Positions 27,235 through 37,999 are shown, numbered from the stretch's first letter. The stretch: DNA of 46,356 nt from Furfurilactobacillus milii (GCF_009863985.1 NZ_WEZT01000004.1:51192-97547), one strand, 5' to 3'. The notes: a model not told the origin generated them from the letters alone. Numbers and translations are program-made.

Positions 27235-27861
27235 ATGACTACCAGCGTTGATTTATTCAAGCAAGATGGTAAGAAGTCAGGCACAGTTGATTTAAATGAT
27301 GCTGTGTTTGGTATCGAACCTAACAATAATGTCATCACCGATGCTGTATTGATGCAACGTGCCTCAATGCATCAGGGTACTCACGCGGTTAAAAACCGTA
27401 GTGCTGTACGTGGTGGTGGTAAGAAACCATGGCGTCAAAAAGGTACTGGTCGTGCTCGTCAAGGGTCGATCCGGTCACCACAATGGCGTGGCGGTGGTGT
27501 TGTCTTCGGACCAACTCCACGTTCATACGCTTACAAGTTGCCACAAAAAGCGCGTCAACTTGCCATGAAGTCTGTCTTATCACAAAAGGTCTTGGACAAA
27601 GCCTTGGTTGTCGTTGATGCTTTAGATTTTAAAGCACCAAAGACTGCTGAATTTGCCACTGTTTTAGACAACCTGAAAGTTGCTGAAAAGACCCTTGTTG
27701 TGGTTGAAGATGACAACGAAAACGCAGCATTGTCTGCACGTAACTTAGCTAATGTCACTGTTTTGACTGCTAAGGGCGTTAATGTTTTGGATGTTGTTAA
27801 CAACGACAAGATGGTGATTACGCAATCTGCTCTTTCTCAGGTAGAGGAGGTGCTCGCATAA
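27235..27861 (+). CDS. rplD: 50S ribosomal protein L4
   Basis: Binds 23S rRNA and lines the exit tunnel; in several bacteria it also represses the S10 operon. 208 aa. The extended loop holds the conserved [19 protein letters not shown] and [22 protein letters not shown] precedes the ATG. The stop codon shares one base with the rplW start. Confidence 0.98.
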   Translation: MTTSVDLFKQDGKKSGTVDLNDAVFGIEPNNNVITDAVLMQRASMHQGTHAVKNRSAVRGGGKKPWRQKGTGRARQGSIRSPQWRGGGVVFGPTPRSYAYKLPQKARQLAMKSVLSQKVLDKALVVVDALDFKAPKTAEFATVLDNLKVAEKTLVVVEDDNENAALSARNLANVTVLTAKGVNVLDVVNNDKMVITQSALSQVEEVLA

Positions 27862-28148
27862 TGGAAGCACGTGATGTGATTTTACGCCCAGTTGTGACTG
27901 AGTCTTCAATGGCTGATATCGATGACAAGCGTTATACGTTTGATGTTGATACTCGCGCAACCAAGACGCAAATCAAGAGCGCCATCGAAGAAATCTTCGA
28001 TGTTAAGGTAATCAAGCTTAACGTAATGAACGTTAAGGGACACCTTAAGCGCCAAGGACGTTACAGTGGTTACACTAAGAAGCGTCGTAAGGCAATCGTT
28101 ACTTTGAGTGCAGACTCAAAGGAAATTAAGTTATTCAACGAAGAATAG
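27861..28148 (+). CDS. rplW: 50S ribosomal protein L23
   Basis: Sits at the tunnel exit and docks SRP and trigger factor. 95 aa, short and complete. Has the RPVVTESSM start, [20 protein letters not shown] and the basic [15 protein letters not shown] loop. Its ATG overlaps the rplD stop by one base, with AGAGGAGG inside rplD, so the two are translationally coupled. Confidence 0.97.
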   Translation: MEARDVILRPVVTESSMADIDDKRYTFDVDTRATKTQIKSAIEEIFDVKVIKLNVMNVKGHLKRQGRYSGYTKKRRKAIVTLSADSKEIKLFNEE

Positions 28149-28233
28149 TCTTCTTCAATCTATGCGCCGATGATGATACGGCTCCTCACAAGGGACAACC
28201 AATCACGGCACGAAAAATTAGGAGGAAAGTATA

Positions 28234-29067
28234 GTGGGTATTAAGAGTTATAAACCAACCACTAACGGTCGTCGTAACATGACCGGTTCCGACTTTAGTG
28301 AAATCACTAAAACGACCCCTGAAAAGTCGTTATTGGAATCACAAAGTCACCGTGCAGGCCGTAACAACCAAGGCCACATGACTGTTCGTCATCGTGGCGG
28401 TGGTACAAAGCGTGCTTACCGGATTATCGACTTTAAGCGTATTAAAGACGATTACAAGGCAACTGTTAAGGCTATTGAATACGATCCAAACCGGACCGCT
28501 AACATTGCTTTACTAGTTTATGAGGATGGAACAAAGTCATACATCTTAGCACCTAAGGGGCTAGAAGTTGGCACTGTTGTTGAATCAGGCCCTGAAGCAG
28601 ATATCAAAGTTGGTAATGCATTGCCATTAACTAACATTCCAGTTGGTACTGTTATCCATAACATTGAATTAAAGCCTGGTAAAGGTGGCCAAATTGCTCG
28701 TTCAGCTGGTGCATCTGCTCAGTTGTTGGGTAAGGAAGGCAAGTATGCCTTAGTTCGTTTGGCCTCTGGCGAAGTTCGTATGGTTCTTGCTGCTGGTCGT
28801 GCTACTGTTGGTGCGGTTGGTAACGAACAACACGAATTGATTAACTTAGGTAAAGCGGGTCGTAAGCGTTATGCTGGTCAACGTCCACATGTTCGTGGGT
28901 CAGTTATGAACCCTAACGATCACCCACATGGTGGTGGTGAAGGTAAAGCCCCAGTCGGCCGTCCATCGCCAATGTCACCATGGGGTAAGAAGACTGCTGG
29001 TAAGAAGACTCGTAACCACAAGGCTCGTTCTAACAAGCTTATTGTGCGTGACCGTCGGAAGAAGTAA
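28234..29067 (+). CDS. rplB: 50S ribosomal protein L2
   Basis: Universal large-subunit protein needed for subunit joining and peptidyl transfer. 277 aa. Has the N-terminal [16 protein letters not shown], the RNA-binding core and the conserved His segment [19 protein letters not shown] near the C-terminus. Starts with GTG after GGAGG. A short stem, GCCG-9 nt-CGGC, lies in the 85-nt gap after rplW. Confidence 0.98.
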   Translation: MGIKSYKPTTNGRRNMTGSDFSEITKTTPEKSLLESQSHRAGRNNQGHMTVRHRGGGTKRAYRIIDFKRIKDDYKATVKAIEYDPNRTANIALLVYEDGTKSYILAPKGLEVGTVVESGPEADIKVGNALPLTNIPVGTVIHNIELKPGKGGQIARSAGASAQLLGKEGKYALVRLASGEVRMVLAAGRATVGAVGNEQHELINLGKAGRKRYAGQRPHVRGSVMNPNDHPHGGGEGKAPVGRPSPMSPWGKKTAGKKTRNHKARSNKLIVRDRRKK

Positions 29068-29117
29068 TCTTTCTTATTCAATGCATATACGACATTAGTT
29101 GTTAAACACACGAACGC

Positions 29118-29134
29118 GTTAGCTAATAGCTAAC
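29118..29134 (+). promoter_or_regulatory. Hairpin next to the rpsS ribosome binding site
   Basis: GTTAGCT (29118-29124) and AGCTAAC (29128-29134) form a perfect 7-bp stem with a 3-nt loop, directly before GAGAGGAGG of rpsS. It could affect initiation or mark an RNase site. Confidence 0.4.
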
Positions 29135-29152
29135 AAGAGAGGAGGCCACACG

Positions 29153-29431
29153 ATGGGTCGTAGTCTTAAAAAAGGACCTTTCGCCGATGAACATCTGCTG
29201 AAGAAAATCGCTGCACAAGCTGATTCTGAAAAGAAGACAGTGATCAAAACTTGGTCACGTCGTTCAACGATTTTCCCTAGCTTCATCGGATACACTATCG
29301 CTGTTTATGACGGACGGAAGCATGTCCCAGTGTTCATCTCTGATGACATGGTTGGTCACAAGCTTGGCGAATTTGTTCCAACGCGGACTTTCCGCGGACA
29401 CGCTGGTGCCGACAAGGTTACTAGTAAATAA
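29153..29431 (+). CDS. rpsS: 30S ribosomal protein S19
   Basis: Head protein that works with S13 at the A-site finger. 92 aa. Starts [18 protein letters not shown] and has [49 protein letters not shown] precedes the ATG. Next gene follows after 16 nt. Confidence 0.98.
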   Translation: MGRSLKKGPFADEHLLKKIAAQADSEKKTVIKTWSRRSTIFPSFIGYTIAVYDGRKHVPVFISDDMVGHKLGEFVPTRTFRGHAGADKVTSK

Positions 29432-29447
29432 TTAGGAGGACTGAACA

Positions 29448-29795
29448 ATGGCTGAACAAGTTACATCTGCAAAAGCAACTGCAAAGACTGTTCGTGTCGC
29501 TGCTCGTAAGGTTCGCCTAGTTGTTGACCTTATTCGCGGCAAGAGCGTTAACGAAGCATTTGCCATTTTAAAATTCACGCCTCGCGGTGCTGCCGAAGAC
29601 GTAGAAAAAGTATTGAAGTCTGCTGTTGCCAATGCTGAAAACAACTTCGACTTAGATCGAGCCGACTTAGTTGTATCTGAAGCATTTGCTAATGAAGGAC
29701 CAACCCTTAAGCGGTTCCGTCCTCGGGCTAAAGGTTCCGCATCACCAATTAACAAGCGGACTAGTCATATCACAGTAGTCGTATCTGAAAAGTAG
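29448..29795 (+). CDS. rplV: 50S ribosomal protein L22
   Basis: Lines the exit tunnel with a long beta hairpin; macrolide resistance changes map there in other species. 115 aa. Has [20 protein letters not shown] and the hairpin [20 protein letters not shown] without insertions or deletions that I can see. TAGGAGG precedes the ATG. Confidence 0.98.
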   Translation: MAEQVTSAKATAKTVRVAARKVRLVVDLIRGKSVNEAFAILKFTPRGAAEDVEKVLKSAVANAENNFDLDRADLVVSEAFANEGPTLKRFRPRAKGSASPINKRTSHITVVVSEK

Positions 29796-29807
29796 GAGGG
29801 AACAAGT

Positions 29808-30470
29808 GTGGGTCAAAAAGTAAATCCAAACGGATTTCGTGTCGGAGTTATCCGCGATTGGGAAGCCAAGTGGTATGCTGACAAAGATTACGCAACTTGG
29901 TTAATCGAAGACGTTAAAATCCGTAAGTTTATCGATCAAAGACTTGCCGACGCATCTGTTTCAACCGTTGAAATCGAACGGGCTGCTGGTCGAGTGGTAT
30001 TATCCATTCACACTGCTAAGCCTGGGATGGTTATCGGTAAAGGTGGGTCAGAAGTTGAAAAGCTCCGTAAGGAACTTAACAGCCTAACTGGCAAGCAAGT
30101 ACACATCAACATCATTGAAATCAAGAAGCCTGACTTGGATGCTCATTTAGTTGGGGATTCAATTGCCAAGCAATTAGAGCAACGTGTTGCTTTCCGTCGC
30201 GCTATGCGTGGTGCTATCCAACGCACTATGCGTTCTGGTGCACACGGAATTAAAGCAATGGTTTCAGGCCGTTTAAACGGTGCTGACATTGCCCGTAAAG
30301 AACGTTACTCAGAAGGAACTGTTCCGTTGCATACATTGCGTGCGGACATTGACTATTCTTGGGACGAAGCACGGACTACTTACGGTATGCTGGGTGTTAA
30401 AACCTGGATTTACCGTGGTGAAGTTCTTCCTGCCAAGAAGTCAGCAAATACTCAACGAGGAGGGAAATAA
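29808..30470 (+). CDS. rpsC: 30S ribosomal protein S3
   Basis: Forms part of the mRNA entry site with helicase activity. 220 aa. Starts [18 protein letters not shown] and has the KH motif [19 protein letters not shown], and [13 protein letters not shown] near the C-terminus. A GTG start follows TAGGAGGG. The next gene begins 2 nt after the stop. Confidence 0.98.
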   Translation: MGQKVNPNGFRVGVIRDWEAKWYADKDYATWLIEDVKIRKFIDQRLADASVSTVEIERAAGRVVLSIHTAKPGMVIGKGGSEVEKLRKELNSLTGKQVHINIIEIKKPDLDAHLVGDSIAKQLEQRVAFRRAMRGAIQRTMRSGAHGIKAMVSGRLNGADIARKERYSEGTVPLHTLRADIDYSWDEARTTYGMLGVKTWIYRGEVLPAKKSANTQRGGK

Positions 30471-30472
30471 TC

Positions 30473-30901
30473 ATGCTGGTACCTAAACGTGTAAAGCACC
30501 GTCGGGAATTCCGCGGTCACATGCGTGGTGAAGCCAAGGGCGGCAAGACAGTTGCATTTGGCGACTACGGTTTGCAAGCTATCACTTCATCATGGGTTTC
30601 TAACCGCCAGATTGAAGCGGCTCGTGTTGCCATGAACCGTTACATGAAGCGTGGTGGTAAAGTTTGGATCAAGATTTTCCCTCATAAGTCCTACACTTCT
30701 AAAGGTGTTGGTGTTCGTATGGGTAACGGGAAAGGGGCACCTGAAGGTTGGGTATCTCCTGTAAAGCGTGGCAAGGTTATGTTTGAAGTGGGTGGCGTTT
30801 CTTCTGAAGTTGCGCACGAAGCTTTACGTTTGGCTAGCCACAAACTGCCCGTTAAGACGAAAATCGTCTCACGAGAAGAAGCAGAAGTAGGTGGCGAATA
30901 A
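30473..30901 (+). CDS. rplP: 50S ribosomal protein L16
   Basis: Organises the A-site region of 23S rRNA. 142 aa. Starts [15 protein letters not shown] and has [28 protein letters not shown]-like [17 protein letters not shown] and [11 protein letters not shown]-type [26 protein letters not shown] lies at the end of rpsC, so translation is likely coupled. Confidence 0.98.
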   Translation: MLVPKRVKHRREFRGHMRGEAKGGKTVAFGDYGLQAITSSWVSNRQIEAARVAMNRYMKRGGKVWIKIFPHKSYTSKGVGVRMGNGKGAPEGWVSPVKRGKVMFEVGGVSSEVAHEALRLASHKLPVKTKIVSREEAEVGGE

Positions 30902-30903
30902 TT

Positions 30904-31104
30904 ATGAAAATGACTGATATTAGTAAATTAACCACTGCTGAAATGATTGATAAAGAAAAGGGCTACAAGGACGAATTGTTCAACTTACGTTTCCAATTGG
31001 CTACTGGTCAATTAGAAAACACCGCTCGTTTAAAGCAGGTTCGTAAGAACATCGCCCGGTTGAAGACGGCTCTCCGTCAACAAGAATTAAGCCAAAGCAA
31101 ATAA
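30904..31104 (+). CDS. rpmC: 50S ribosomal protein L29
   Basis: Small two-helix protein beside the tunnel exit. 66 aa. Has [36 protein letters not shown] and [14 protein letters not shown]. The ribosome site (TAGGTGG) overlaps the end of rplP and is weak; an ATG 6 nt later is the alternative start. Confidence 0.96.
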   Translation: MKMTDISKLTTAEMIDKEKGYKDELFNLRFQLATGQLENTARLKQVRKNIARLKTALRQQELSQSK

Positions 31105-31131
31105 TTAGAATACGAAAGGAGAACTTAACCT

Positions 31132-31395
31132 ATGACTGAACGTAACGCACGTAAGGTTTACCAAGGCCACGTGGTTTCTGACAAGAACGACAAGACGATC
31201 ATCGTCGCAATCGATACTTACAAGACCCACCCAGTTTATGGTAAGCGGGTTAAATACACCAAGAAGTTCGTTGCGCAAGATGACAACAACGAAGCCAAGA
31301 CTGGCGATATCGTACGGATTATGGAAACTCGGCCTTTGTCAAAGACCAAGCACTTCCGCCTATTGAATGTCGTTGAAAAGGCTGTCATCCTGTAA
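31132..31395 (+). CDS. rpsQ: 30S ribosomal protein S17
   Basis: OB-fold protein that binds the 5' domain of 16S rRNA early in assembly. 87 aa. Has [39 protein letters not shown] and [28 protein letters not shown] precedes the ATG. Confidence 0.98.
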   Translation: MTERNARKVYQGHVVSDKNDKTIIVAIDTYKTHPVYGKRVKYTKKFVAQDDNNEAKTGDIVRIMETRPLSKTKHFRLLNVVEKAVIL

Positions 31396-31441
31396 CACCA
31401 TTTCTACGTATTCTAATTAGCTGCGGAAGGAGGATAAAACC

Positions 31442-31810
31442 GTGATTCAACAAGAAAGTCGTTTAAAGGTCGCTGATAACTCTGGTGCCCGTGAAATCTT
31501 GACAATCAAGATCTTGGGTGGTTCCACTCGTAAGTCAGCCAACATTGGTGACATTATTGTTGCTACTGTTAAACAAGCAACACCAGGTGGCGTTGTAAAA
31601 AAGGGTGACGTTGTTAAAGCTGTTATCGTTCGGACTGTATCCGGTATGCACCGTACTGATGGCTCATACATTAAGTTTGACGACAACGCAGCTGTTATTA
31701 TCTCAGATGACAAGAGCCCTCGTGGTACTCGTATCTTTGGACCAGTTGCGCGTGAACTTCGTGAAGGTAACTTCATGCGGATCGTTTCGTTAGCACCTGA
31801 AGTTCTGTAA
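31442..31810 (+). CDS. rplN: 50S ribosomal protein L14
   Basis: Bridges 50S to 30S and touches L19. 122 aa. Starts [20 protein letters not shown] and has the signature [37 protein letters not shown] and [12 protein letters not shown] start follows GGAAGGAGG. Confidence 0.98.
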   Translation: MIQQESRLKVADNSGAREILTIKILGGSTRKSANIGDIIVATVKQATPGGVVKKGDVVKAVIVRTVSGMHRTDGSYIKFDDNAAVIISDDKSPRGTRIFGPVARELREGNFMRIVSLAPEVL

Positions 31811-31860
31811 TCAAAGTAATCAAGCTGGATGCATAAGTTGAACGGGAGGTGCACAGCAGA

Positions 31861-32169
31861 ATGTTCTTAAAAACTGGAGATCAAGTTCGCGTAATCGCCG
31901 GTAAGGACAAGGGTAAGGAAGGTGCCGTAAAGGCAACCTTAGCCAAGTCAGACCGCGTCGTCGTGGAAGGCATCAACATGGTGAAGAAACACCAGAAGCC
32001 AAACAACGAATACCCACAAGGTGGAATCGTTGATGTTGAAGCGCCAATCCACGTATCTAACGTAATGTTAATTGACCCATCAACTAAGAAGCCAACGCGT
32101 GTTGGTTTTAAAGTTGAAGATGGTAAAAAGGTTCGCGTTGCCAAGAAGACTGGCAATACAATCGCTTAA
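31861..32169 (+). CDS. rplX: 50S ribosomal protein L24
   Basis: KOW-domain protein that nucleates 50S assembly. 102 aa. KOW segment: [20 protein letters not shown]. Then [23 protein letters not shown] 31861 was chosen because GGGAGGTG lies 9 nt upstream; a GTG inside that site starts an in-frame extension that is unlikely. Confidence 0.97.
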   Translation: MFLKTGDQVRVIAGKDKGKEGAVKATLAKSDRVVVEGINMVKKHQKPNNEYPQGGIVDVEAPIHVSNVMLIDPSTKKPTRVGFKVEDGKKVRVAKKTGNTIA

Positions 32170-32196
32170 TTTTAGGGAAAGGAGGAATATCTTAGA

Positions 32197-32739
32197 ATGA
32201 CTAACCGTTTGAAAGAACGATACGAAAAGGAAATCAAACCTTCCTTAATCGAAAAATTCAACTACAGTTCAAGCATGCAAGCCCCACACATCGACAAGAT
32301 TGTGCTGAACATGGGGGTTGGTGATGCAACCACTAACTCAAAGAACTTGGACGAAGCCGTTAATGAAATGACCCTTATTGCTGGTCAAAAACCAGTTATC
32401 ACAAAGGCCAAGAAGTCAATTGCCGGTTTCCATCTTCGTGAAGGAATGTCCATTGGTGCTAAGGTAACTTTGCGCGGTGAACGGATGTATGACTTTTTAG
32501 ACAAGTTGATCAATGTGTCATTGCCACGTGTTCGTGACTTCCATGGTGTTTCTAACCGTTCATTTGATGGACGTGGGAACTACACCTTGGGTGTTCGTGA
32601 ACAACTGATCTTCCCTGAAATCAATTACGACAACGTTAACCGGGTTCGTGGTTTGGATATTGTTATCGTAACCACTGCTAACACTGATGAGGAATCCCAC
32701 GAGTTGCTTGCCCAACTTGGGATGCCATTTACTAAGTAA
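32197..32739 (+). CDS. rplE: 50S ribosomal protein L5
   Basis: Binds 5S rRNA and contacts the P-site tRNA. 180 aa. Has [50 protein letters not shown] and [28 protein letters not shown] precedes the ATG by 10 nt. Confidence 0.98.
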   Translation: MTNRLKERYEKEIKPSLIEKFNYSSSMQAPHIDKIVLNMGVGDATTNSKNLDEAVNEMTLIAGQKPVITKAKKSIAGFHLREGMSIGAKVTLRGERMYDFLDKLINVSLPRVRDFHGVSNRSFDGRGNYTLGVREQLIFPEINYDNVNRVRGLDIVIVTTANTDEESHELLAQLGMPFTK

Positions 32740-32756
32740 TAGGAGGTTCCACAAAC

Positions 32757-32942
32757 ATGGCAAAGAAATCAATGGTTGTAAAAAGCCAACGCCCAGCTAA
32801 GTTCTCAACGCAAGCTTACACACGTTGTGAACGTTGTGGACGTCCGCACTCAGTTTATCGTAAGTTCCATCTATGCCGTCTCTGCATGCGTGAATTAGCC
32901 CACAAGGGTCAAATTCCTGGCATGAAGAAAGCTAGTTGGTAG
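32757..32942 (+). CDS. rpsN: 30S ribosomal protein S14, zinc-binding type
   Basis: Short S14 (61 aa) with an intact zinc ribbon, C24-x2-C27 and C40-x2-C43. This is the C+ form used when zinc is available; many lactobacilli also have a longer C- paralogue elsewhere. TAGGAGG precedes the ATG. The stop codon overlaps a small UUCG-type hairpin, AGAC-TTCG-GTCT (32941-32952). Confidence 0.97.
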   Translation: MAKKSMVVKSQRPAKFSTQAYTRCERCGRPHSVYRKFHLCRLCMRELAHKGQIPGMKKASW

Positions 32943-33029
32943 ACTTCGGTCTTTACTGAGTAAATTCGATTTGGATTCCTTTCAAGTCGTTTTATTGATT
33001 TTATCGATACTAAAAGGAGGCAAATATCG

Positions 33030-33428
33030 ATGTCTATGACTGACCCGATTGCAGACTTTTTAACTCGGATTCGTAACGCCAACATGGTTCGTCACGATTC
33101 AGTTGAAGTTCCTGCATCAAAGATTAAACACGACATTGCTGAAATCTTGAAAAACGAAGGTTTCATTCGCGATGTTGAATACATTGACGACGACAAGCAA
33201 GGCATTATCCGTGTATTTCTTAAGTACGGTAAGGATGGCGAACGTGTCATCTCTGGCTTAAAGCGGATTTCCAAGCCTGGTTTACGTTCATACGTAAAGG
33301 CCGATTCAGTTCCTAAGGTTTTGAACGGTTTAGGGATTGCAATCATCTCTACGTCTGAAGGTGTGATCACCGATAAAGAAGCACGTCAAAAAGACGTGGG
33401 CGGCGAAGTGCTCGCTTACGTTTGGTAA
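33030..33428 (+). CDS. rpsH: 30S ribosomal protein S8
   Basis: Binds 16S rRNA helix 21 and, in E. coli, represses the spc operon. 132 aa. Starts [18 protein letters not shown] and has [15 protein letters not shown] and [28 protein letters not shown] precedes the ATG; a second ATG two codons in is possible. Confidence 0.98.
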   Translation: MSMTDPIADFLTRIRNANMVRHDSVEVPASKIKHDIAEILKNEGFIRDVEYIDDDKQGIIRVFLKYGKDGERVISGLKRISKPGLRSYVKADSVPKVLNGLGIAIISTSEGVITDKEARQKDVGGEVLAYVW

Positions 33429-33457
33429 TCATTTAGAATCGATCGGAGGTGTAAAAC

Positions 33458-33994
33458 GTGAGTCGTATTGGTTATAAAGTTGTAACTTTACCCGCTGGGG
33501 TAGAAGTTAAGCAAAACGGTAACGATGTGACTGTTAAAGGACCTAAAGGTGAATTAACCCGGACGTTCTCTGACATGATCACAATGAAAGTAGACGGTAC
33601 TGAAGTTTCGTTTGATCGTCCTGACGATAACAACAAAACAAAGGCCGTTCACGGAACTACTCGTGCCAACTTCGCCAACATGGTTGAAGGTGTTACAGAT
33701 GGTTTCAAAAAGACATTGAAGTTAGTCGGTGTTGGGTACCGTGCACAATTGCAAGGCACTAAGCTGATCATGAGTGTTGGTTACTCAAACCCTGTTGAAT
33801 TCGATGGCCGTAAAGGTGTTACGGTTGAAGTACCTGACAACACTACTGTTGTTTTATCAGGTATTTCTAAGCAACAAGTCGGTGACTTTGCTGCTGAAAT
33901 CCGTGGTATCCGTCCACCAGAGCCTTATAAGGGTAAAGGTATTCGTTACGAAGGCGAATATGTTCGTCGTAAGGAAGGTAAAACTGGTAAGTAG
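33458..33994 (+). CDS. rplF: 50S ribosomal protein L6
   Basis: Sits near the sarcin-ricin loop and factor-binding site. 178 aa. Starts [17 protein letters not shown], has [22 protein letters not shown] and the C-terminal signature [24 protein letters not shown] start follows GGAGGTG. The stop codon lies inside a hairpin at 33989-34008. Confidence 0.98.
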   Translation: MSRIGYKVVTLPAGVEVKQNGNDVTVKGPKGELTRTFSDMITMKVDGTEVSFDRPDDNNKTKAVHGTTRANFANMVEGVTDGFKKTLKLVGVGYRAQLQGTKLIMSVGYSNPVEFDGRKGVTVEVPDNTTVVLSGISKQQVGDFAAEIRGIRPPEPYKGKGIRYEGEYVRRKEGKTGK

Positions 33995-34051
33995 ACTTTT
34001 GTCTACTTCTTTGTTTGCCACTATCGTGTCGCAGTGCACGTATTCACTGCG
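33989..34051 (+). promoter_or_regulatory. Two hairpins between rplF and rplR
   Basis: AAGTAGAC/GTCTACTT (33989-33996/34001-34008) has a TTTT loop and covers the rplF stop; it is followed by a weak T-rich tract. CGCAGTG/CACTGCG (34030-34036/34045-34051) follows. They may be partial terminators or processing sites within the operon. Confidence 0.4.
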
Positions 34052-34074
34052 AATAAAATATGAGGTGAATTGTT

Positions 34075-34431
34075 GTGATTTCTAAACCAGATAAGAATAA
34101 AACACGTCAACGCCGCCATGCGCGCGTTCGTGGCAAGATTTCTGGTACTGCGCAGCGCCCACGCTTGAACGTTTATCGTTCTAATTCAAACATCTACGCG
34201 CAAGTAATTGATGACGTAGCGGGTGTGACGCTGGCAAGTGCCTCAACACTAGATAAAGATGTTAAAGGAACTAGCAAGACAGAAAAAGCTGCTTCTGTTG
34301 GTGAACTAGTTGCTAAACGCGCTAACGAAAAGAAGATTACTGATGTTGTCTTCGATCGTGGCGGTTACTTATATCATGGTCGGGTAGAAGCTTTGGCTGA
34401 AGCCGCTCGTGAAAACGGACTTAAATTCTAG
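34075..34431 (+). CDS. rplR: 50S ribosomal protein L18
   Basis: 5S rRNA-binding protein of the central protuberance. 118 aa. Has [35 protein letters not shown] and [24 protein letters not shown] start follows TGAGGTGA at 8 nt. The gap after rplF (80 nt) is longer than usual here and has two hairpins. Confidence 0.98.
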   Translation: MISKPDKNKTRQRRHARVRGKISGTAQRPRLNVYRSNSNIYAQVIDDVAGVTLASASTLDKDVKGTSKTEKAASVGELVAKRANEKKITDVVFDRGGYLYHGRVEALAEAARENGLKF

Positions 34432-34449
34432 AGAAGGAGGAATAACCAA

Positions 34450-34950
34450 ATGGCTTTTATCGACCCAAGTAAGTTAGATTTAGAAGATAACGTCGTTTCC
34501 ATCAACCGGATTACGAAAGTTGTTAAGGGTGGTCGTCGTCTTCGTTTTGCTGCCTTAGTCGTCGTTGGTGACCACAATGGTCACGTTGGCTTTGGTACTG
34601 GTAAGGCTCAAGAAGTTCCAGAAGCTATTCGTAAGGCTGTTGAAGCTGCACACAAGAACTTAATCAAAGTTCCAGTTGTTGGTTCAACATTGCCTCACGA
34701 AGTGCTGGGTATTTACTCAGGATCAAAGGTTATGCTTAAGCCAGCCGTTGAAGGTTCTGGTGTTGCTGCTGGTGGTGCCGTTCGTGCCGTCATGGAACTT
34801 GCCGGTGTTGCCGACGTTACAAGTAAGTCTCTTGGTGAAAGCACACCGATTAACGTTGTGCGTGCCACCTTTGAAGGACTTAAGGAATTAAAGCGTGCCG
34901 AAGACGTTGCTGCCTTGCGTGGTGTGTCTGTAGAACACTTAGCTGAATAG
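34450..34950 (+). CDS. rpsE: 30S ribosomal protein S5
   Basis: Part of the mRNA entry channel; affects decoding accuracy. 166 aa. Has [37 protein letters not shown] and [18 protein letters not shown]. The spectinomycin loop near the N-terminal double-stranded RNA-binding fold looks normal. AGAAGGAGG precedes the ATG. Confidence 0.98.
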   Translation: MAFIDPSKLDLEDNVVSINRITKVVKGGRRLRFAALVVVGDHNGHVGFGTGKAQEVPEAIRKAVEAAHKNLIKVPVVGSTLPHEVLGIYSGSKVMLKPAVEGSGVAAGGAVRAVMELAGVADVTSKSLGESTPINVVRATFEGLKELKRAEDVAALRGVSVEHLAE

Positions 34951-34963
34951 GAGGACGAAACTC

Positions 34964-35149
34964 ATGGCTAATCAAGTAAAAGTTACTTTAGTGAAAAGTG
35001 CCGTTCACCAGAAGCCCAAGGTTCGTAATGTTGCGTATGGTTTAGGCTTAGGTCGTGTTAACAGCACGGTCGTACGTCCTAACAACGAAGCAACACGCGG
35101 TGCCATCGCTAAGATCGCGCACTTAGTCACAGTTGAAGAAGTTAAGTAA
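34964..35149 (+). CDS. rpmD: 50S ribosomal protein L30
   Basis: Small alpha-beta protein of the 50S subunit, 61 aa. Has [18 protein letters not shown], then [19 protein letters not shown] and [17 protein letters not shown] precedes the ATG. Confidence 0.97.
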   Translation: MANQVKVTLVKSAVHQKPKVRNVAYGLGLGRVNSTVVRPNNEATRGAIAKIAHLVTVEEVK

Positions 35150-35181
35150 TCACATTTCTAGCGTAAGGAGGTGCCAACCTA

Positions 35182-35616
35182 ATGAAGTTGAACGAATTAC
35201 AACCAAGCGAAGGTTCTCGTAAAGCACGTATGCGCCGCGGTCGCGGTACATCAGCCGGGAACGGTAAAACTTCCGGTCGTGGTCAAAAGGGTCAAAAGGC
35301 TCGTAGTAAGACACGTGTCGGTTTTGAAGGGGGTCAAATGCCTCTGTACCGTCGTATTCCAAAACGCGGTTTCACTAACATTAACCGTAAGGAATACGCC
35401 ATCGTTAACTTGGCTTCCTTAAACAGTTTTGATGAAGGTGCTGATGTTACACCAACTACCTTAGTTGAAGCAGGTTTAGTGAAGAACGAAAAGAGTGGCG
35501 TTAAGGTTCTTGGTAACGGTGAAGTTACTAAGAAGTTGACAGTCCACGCTAACAAATTCTCAAACGCAGCTGTAGCTGCAATTGAAGCAGCCGGCGGTAA
35601 GACTGAGGTGATCTAG
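35182..35616 (+). CDS. rplO: 50S ribosomal protein L15
   Basis: Late-assembly 50S protein, 144 aa. Starts [18 protein letters not shown], has [20 protein letters not shown] and [27 protein letters not shown] precedes the ATG. The stop codon directly abuts the secY start. Confidence 0.98.
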   Translation: MKLNELQPSEGSRKARMRRGRGTSAGNGKTSGRGQKGQKARSKTRVGFEGGQMPLYRRIPKRGFTNINRKEYAIVNLASLNSFDEGADVTPTTLVEAGLVKNEKSGVKVLGNGEVTKKLTVHANKFSNAAVAAIEAAGGKTEVI

Positions 35617-36954
35617 TTGATCTCGACGATTTCGAATGCTTTTAAGAGTCGTGAAATCCGAAATAAGATCTTCTTTACCTTGTTTGTCTTAATTGTCTAT
35701 CGGTTAGGCTGTTATATTACCGTTCCCGGAGTTGATGCGCATGCTTTACAAGCAGTGGCAAGCTCCGGGCTTGTTAATGTAATGAACATCTTTTCCGGTG
35801 GTGGTTTGACAAACTATTCCTTGTTTGCAATGGGGGTTTCCCCGTTTGTTACTGCTCAAATTGTTGTTCAATTACTCCAAATGGATATTGTGCCGCGGTT
35901 TGTTGAATGGAGTAAACAAGGTGATGTAGGTCGGCGTAAGTTGAACCAGGCGACACGTTATCTAACGATTGTGTTAGCCTTTGTTCAATCAATCGGTATC
36001 ACAGCTGGTTTTAACGTCTTAGCTTCCATGCATTTGATCAAGACACCAAATGCACAAACGTTCATTATGATTGGAATTTTGCTCACTGCTGGAACAATGT
36101 TTGCTACTTGGCTGGGTGATATGATTACTCAGCGTGGGCTAGGAAATGGTGTTTCAATGATTATTTTTGCCGGAATCATTGCGCGCACCCCAGTTGGTGT
36201 TCGTCAATTATGGCAAGAAAACGTCACTGACGCCTCCAAAGGCCAAATGTGGCAGGGCATCCTGTTCATCGTTGCTGTTCTCGTTCTAGTTATCGTGATA
36301 ATCGTTGCTGTAACGTGGGTACAACAGGCTGAGCGGCGGATTCCGATTCAATATACGCGTCGTGCAACCACTTCTGGATCTGGCAGTTACCTGCCTTTGA
36401 AAGTTAACGTTGCCGGTGTTATTCCAGTTATCTTCGCTAGTTCTTTGATTTCGACGCCTCAGTCAATTCTGTTGGCGTTCCAAAAGAGTCATGGTGCGGA
36501 TAACTGGTACCAAGTGATGTCTCGTATCTTCAATATGCAAACAACTGAAGGTGCCATTCTTTACACTGTATTAATCGTCTTGTTTACATTCTTCTATGCT
36601 TTTGTTCAGGTTAATCCTGAGAAATTGTCAGAGAATTTACAAAAACAAGGTAGTTATATTCCAAGTGTTTGGCCTGGTAAAGACACACAAAGCTATGTTT
36701 CTCATTTGCTCATGCGTTTAAGTACTGTCGGCTCATTGTTCCTTGGATTAGTTGCCTTAGTACCACTGTTGGCCAGTGATATCTGGGGCTTAGACGAATC
36801 CATTGGTCTTGGTGGTACGTCATTACTGATCGTTGTTGGGGTTGCCATTGACATTATTCGTCAATTGGACGGCTTAATGATGAAACGACAATATGTTGGT
36901 TTCATCCAAGATGATGCGCTTGAAGCACATGGAACAGAAAAACAGGAGGATTAA
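35617..36954 (+). CDS. secY: Preprotein translocase subunit SecY
   Basis: The channel subunit of the SecYEG translocon in the membrane, 445 aa with ten membrane helices. Conserved parts: [49 protein letters not shown]-type [16 protein letters not shown], and the cytoplasmic loop [15 protein letters not shown], which contacts the ribosome and SecA. The TTG start directly follows the rplO stop, with GAGGTGAT inside rplO, so translation is coupled. Confidence 0.97.
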   Translation: MISTISNAFKSREIRNKIFFTLFVLIVYRLGCYITVPGVDAHALQAVASSGLVNVMNIFSGGGLTNYSLFAMGVSPFVTAQIVVQLLQMDIVPRFVEWSKQGDVGRRKLNQATRYLTIVLAFVQSIGITAGFNVLASMHLIKTPNAQTFIMIGILLTAGTMFATWLGDMITQRGLGNGVSMIIFAGIIARTPVGVRQLWQENVTDASKGQMWQGILFIVAVLVLVIVIIVAVTWVQQAERRIPIQYTRRATTSGSGSYLPLKVNVAGVIPVIFASSLISTPQSILLAFQKSHGADNWYQVMSRIFNMQTTEGAILYTVLIVLFTFFYAFVQVNPEKLSENLQKQGSYIPSVWPGKDTQSYVSHLLMRLSTVGSLFLGLVALVPLLASDIWGLDESIGLGGTSLLIVVGVAIDIIRQLDGLMMKRQYVGFIQDDALEAHGTEKQED

Positions 36955-36956
36955 TC

Positions 36957-37622
36957 ATGGCATTCAATTTGATTCTGATGGGCTTGCCTGGTGCTGGTAA
37001 AGGTACGCAAGCACAAAAGATCGACGAAAAATATCAAGTACCGCACATTTCAACGGGGGATATTTTCCGCGAGGCAATGGCTAACAAGACTGAAATGGGA
37101 CTTGCTGCTAAAGCTTACATTGATAAGGGTGAATTGGTTCCCGATGAAGTCACGAACGGTATTGTTCGTGACCGTCTCAGCCAACAGGACGTTTTAACGA
37201 ACGGCTTCATGTTGGATGGGTATCCACGGAACTTAGATCAGGCAGCCGCTTTAGATAAAATGTTGGCTGACTCTGATCGTCACTTGGACGCCGTGATTAA
37301 TATCGACGTTGAACCATCGGTGTTAGTTGATCGCTTATCTGCACGGTACATTTGCCGTGCATGTGGCGCAACCTATAACCGCATTAGTAACCCGACCAAG
37401 GTTGAAGGAACCTGTGATGTTTGTGGATCGCATGATTTCTATCAACGTGACGATGACAAGCCTGAAACGGTTAAGAATCGTTTGGCTGTGAACATTAAGA
37501 TGAACACGCCACTGGTTGATTACTATAAGAATCAAAATGTTCTGCACACCATTAACGGCGATCGGGACATTGACCTCGTCTTCAAAGATGTTGCTGACGT
37601 TCTTCAGTCAGTTAACGACTAG
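36957..37622 (+). CDS. adk: Adenylate kinase
   Basis: Converts AMP and ATP to two ADP. 221 aa, long form. P-loop GLPGAGKGT (9-17), AMP site ([16 protein letters not shown]), and a LID domain with a four-Cys zinc site: C133/C136 and C153/C156, usual for Gram-positives. AGGAGG lies at the end of secY, 8 nt from the ATG. The map gene that often follows adk is absent. Confidence 0.98.
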   Translation: MAFNLILMGLPGAGKGTQAQKIDEKYQVPHISTGDIFREAMANKTEMGLAAKAYIDKGELVPDEVTNGIVRDRLSQQDVLTNGFMLDGYPRNLDQAAALDKMLADSDRHLDAVINIDVEPSVLVDRLSARYICRACGATYNRISNPTKVEGTCDVCGSHDFYQRDDDKPETVKNRLAVNIKMNTPLVDYYKNQNVLHTINGDRDIDLVFKDVADVLQSVND

Positions 37623-37632
37623 AGTGTAGTGT

Positions 37633-37661
37633 TTGCAGTCCCTTTAAGAATGTGATAAACT
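37633..37661 (+). promoter_or_regulatory. Promoter upstream of infA
   Basis: TTGCAG (37633-37638) and TAAACT (37656-37661) are 17 bp apart, in the 161-nt gap after adk. It gives the infA-rpmJ-rpsM-rpsK-rpoA-rplQ group its own start. Confidence 0.75.
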
Positions 37662-37702
37662 CTCTTGGTATGGTTTGCGCAATGTTTTTGTAAAGAGGGT
37701 GG

Positions 37703-37745
37703 AAACGGTGGTTTTCGCCGTTTTTCCGTCGTTCGACGCCACCGT
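37703..37745 (+). promoter_or_regulatory. infA leader with two mutually exclusive stems
   Basis: Form A: AAACGG (37703-37708) with CCGTTT (37718-37723), followed by Ts to 37725, is terminator-like. Form B: ACGGTGG (37705-37711) with CCACCGT (37739-37745), enclosing CGTCG/CGACG (37727-37731/37734-37738). The two share bases 37705-37708, so they cannot coexist. This is the layout of an attenuator; the effector is unknown. Confidence 0.5.
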
Positions 37746-37783
37746 ATTTATAAAATACTTTTTTACAAGGGAGGTAAACCTGC

Positions 37784-37999
37784 TTGGCTAGTGACGTAAT
37801 TGAAATCGAAGGTACTGTTAAAGAAACGTTGCCTAATGCAATGTTTAAAGTAGAACTTGAAAACGGTCACGAAATCTTGGCTCATGTGTCGGGTAAGATT
37901 CGGATGCATTACATTCGTATTTTACCTGGTGATAAGGTAACTGTTGAAATGTCACCTTATGACTTAACAAAGGGTCGGATTACGTACCGTTTCAAGTAA
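37784..37999 (+). CDS. infA: Translation initiation factor IF-1
   Basis: OB-fold factor that occupies the A site during initiation. 71 aa. Has [40 protein letters not shown] and [24 protein letters not shown] start follows GGGAGGT; a rare start codon is common for infA in this group. Confidence 0.97.
   Translation: MASDVIEIEGTVKETLPNAMFKVELENGHEILAHVSGKIRMHYIRILPGDKVTVEMSPYDLTKGRITYRFK

Noticed and set aside
31447-31854. Minus-strand 135-aa frame opposite rplN
   Set aside because: Opposite a certain ribosomal gene; codon-bias artefact.
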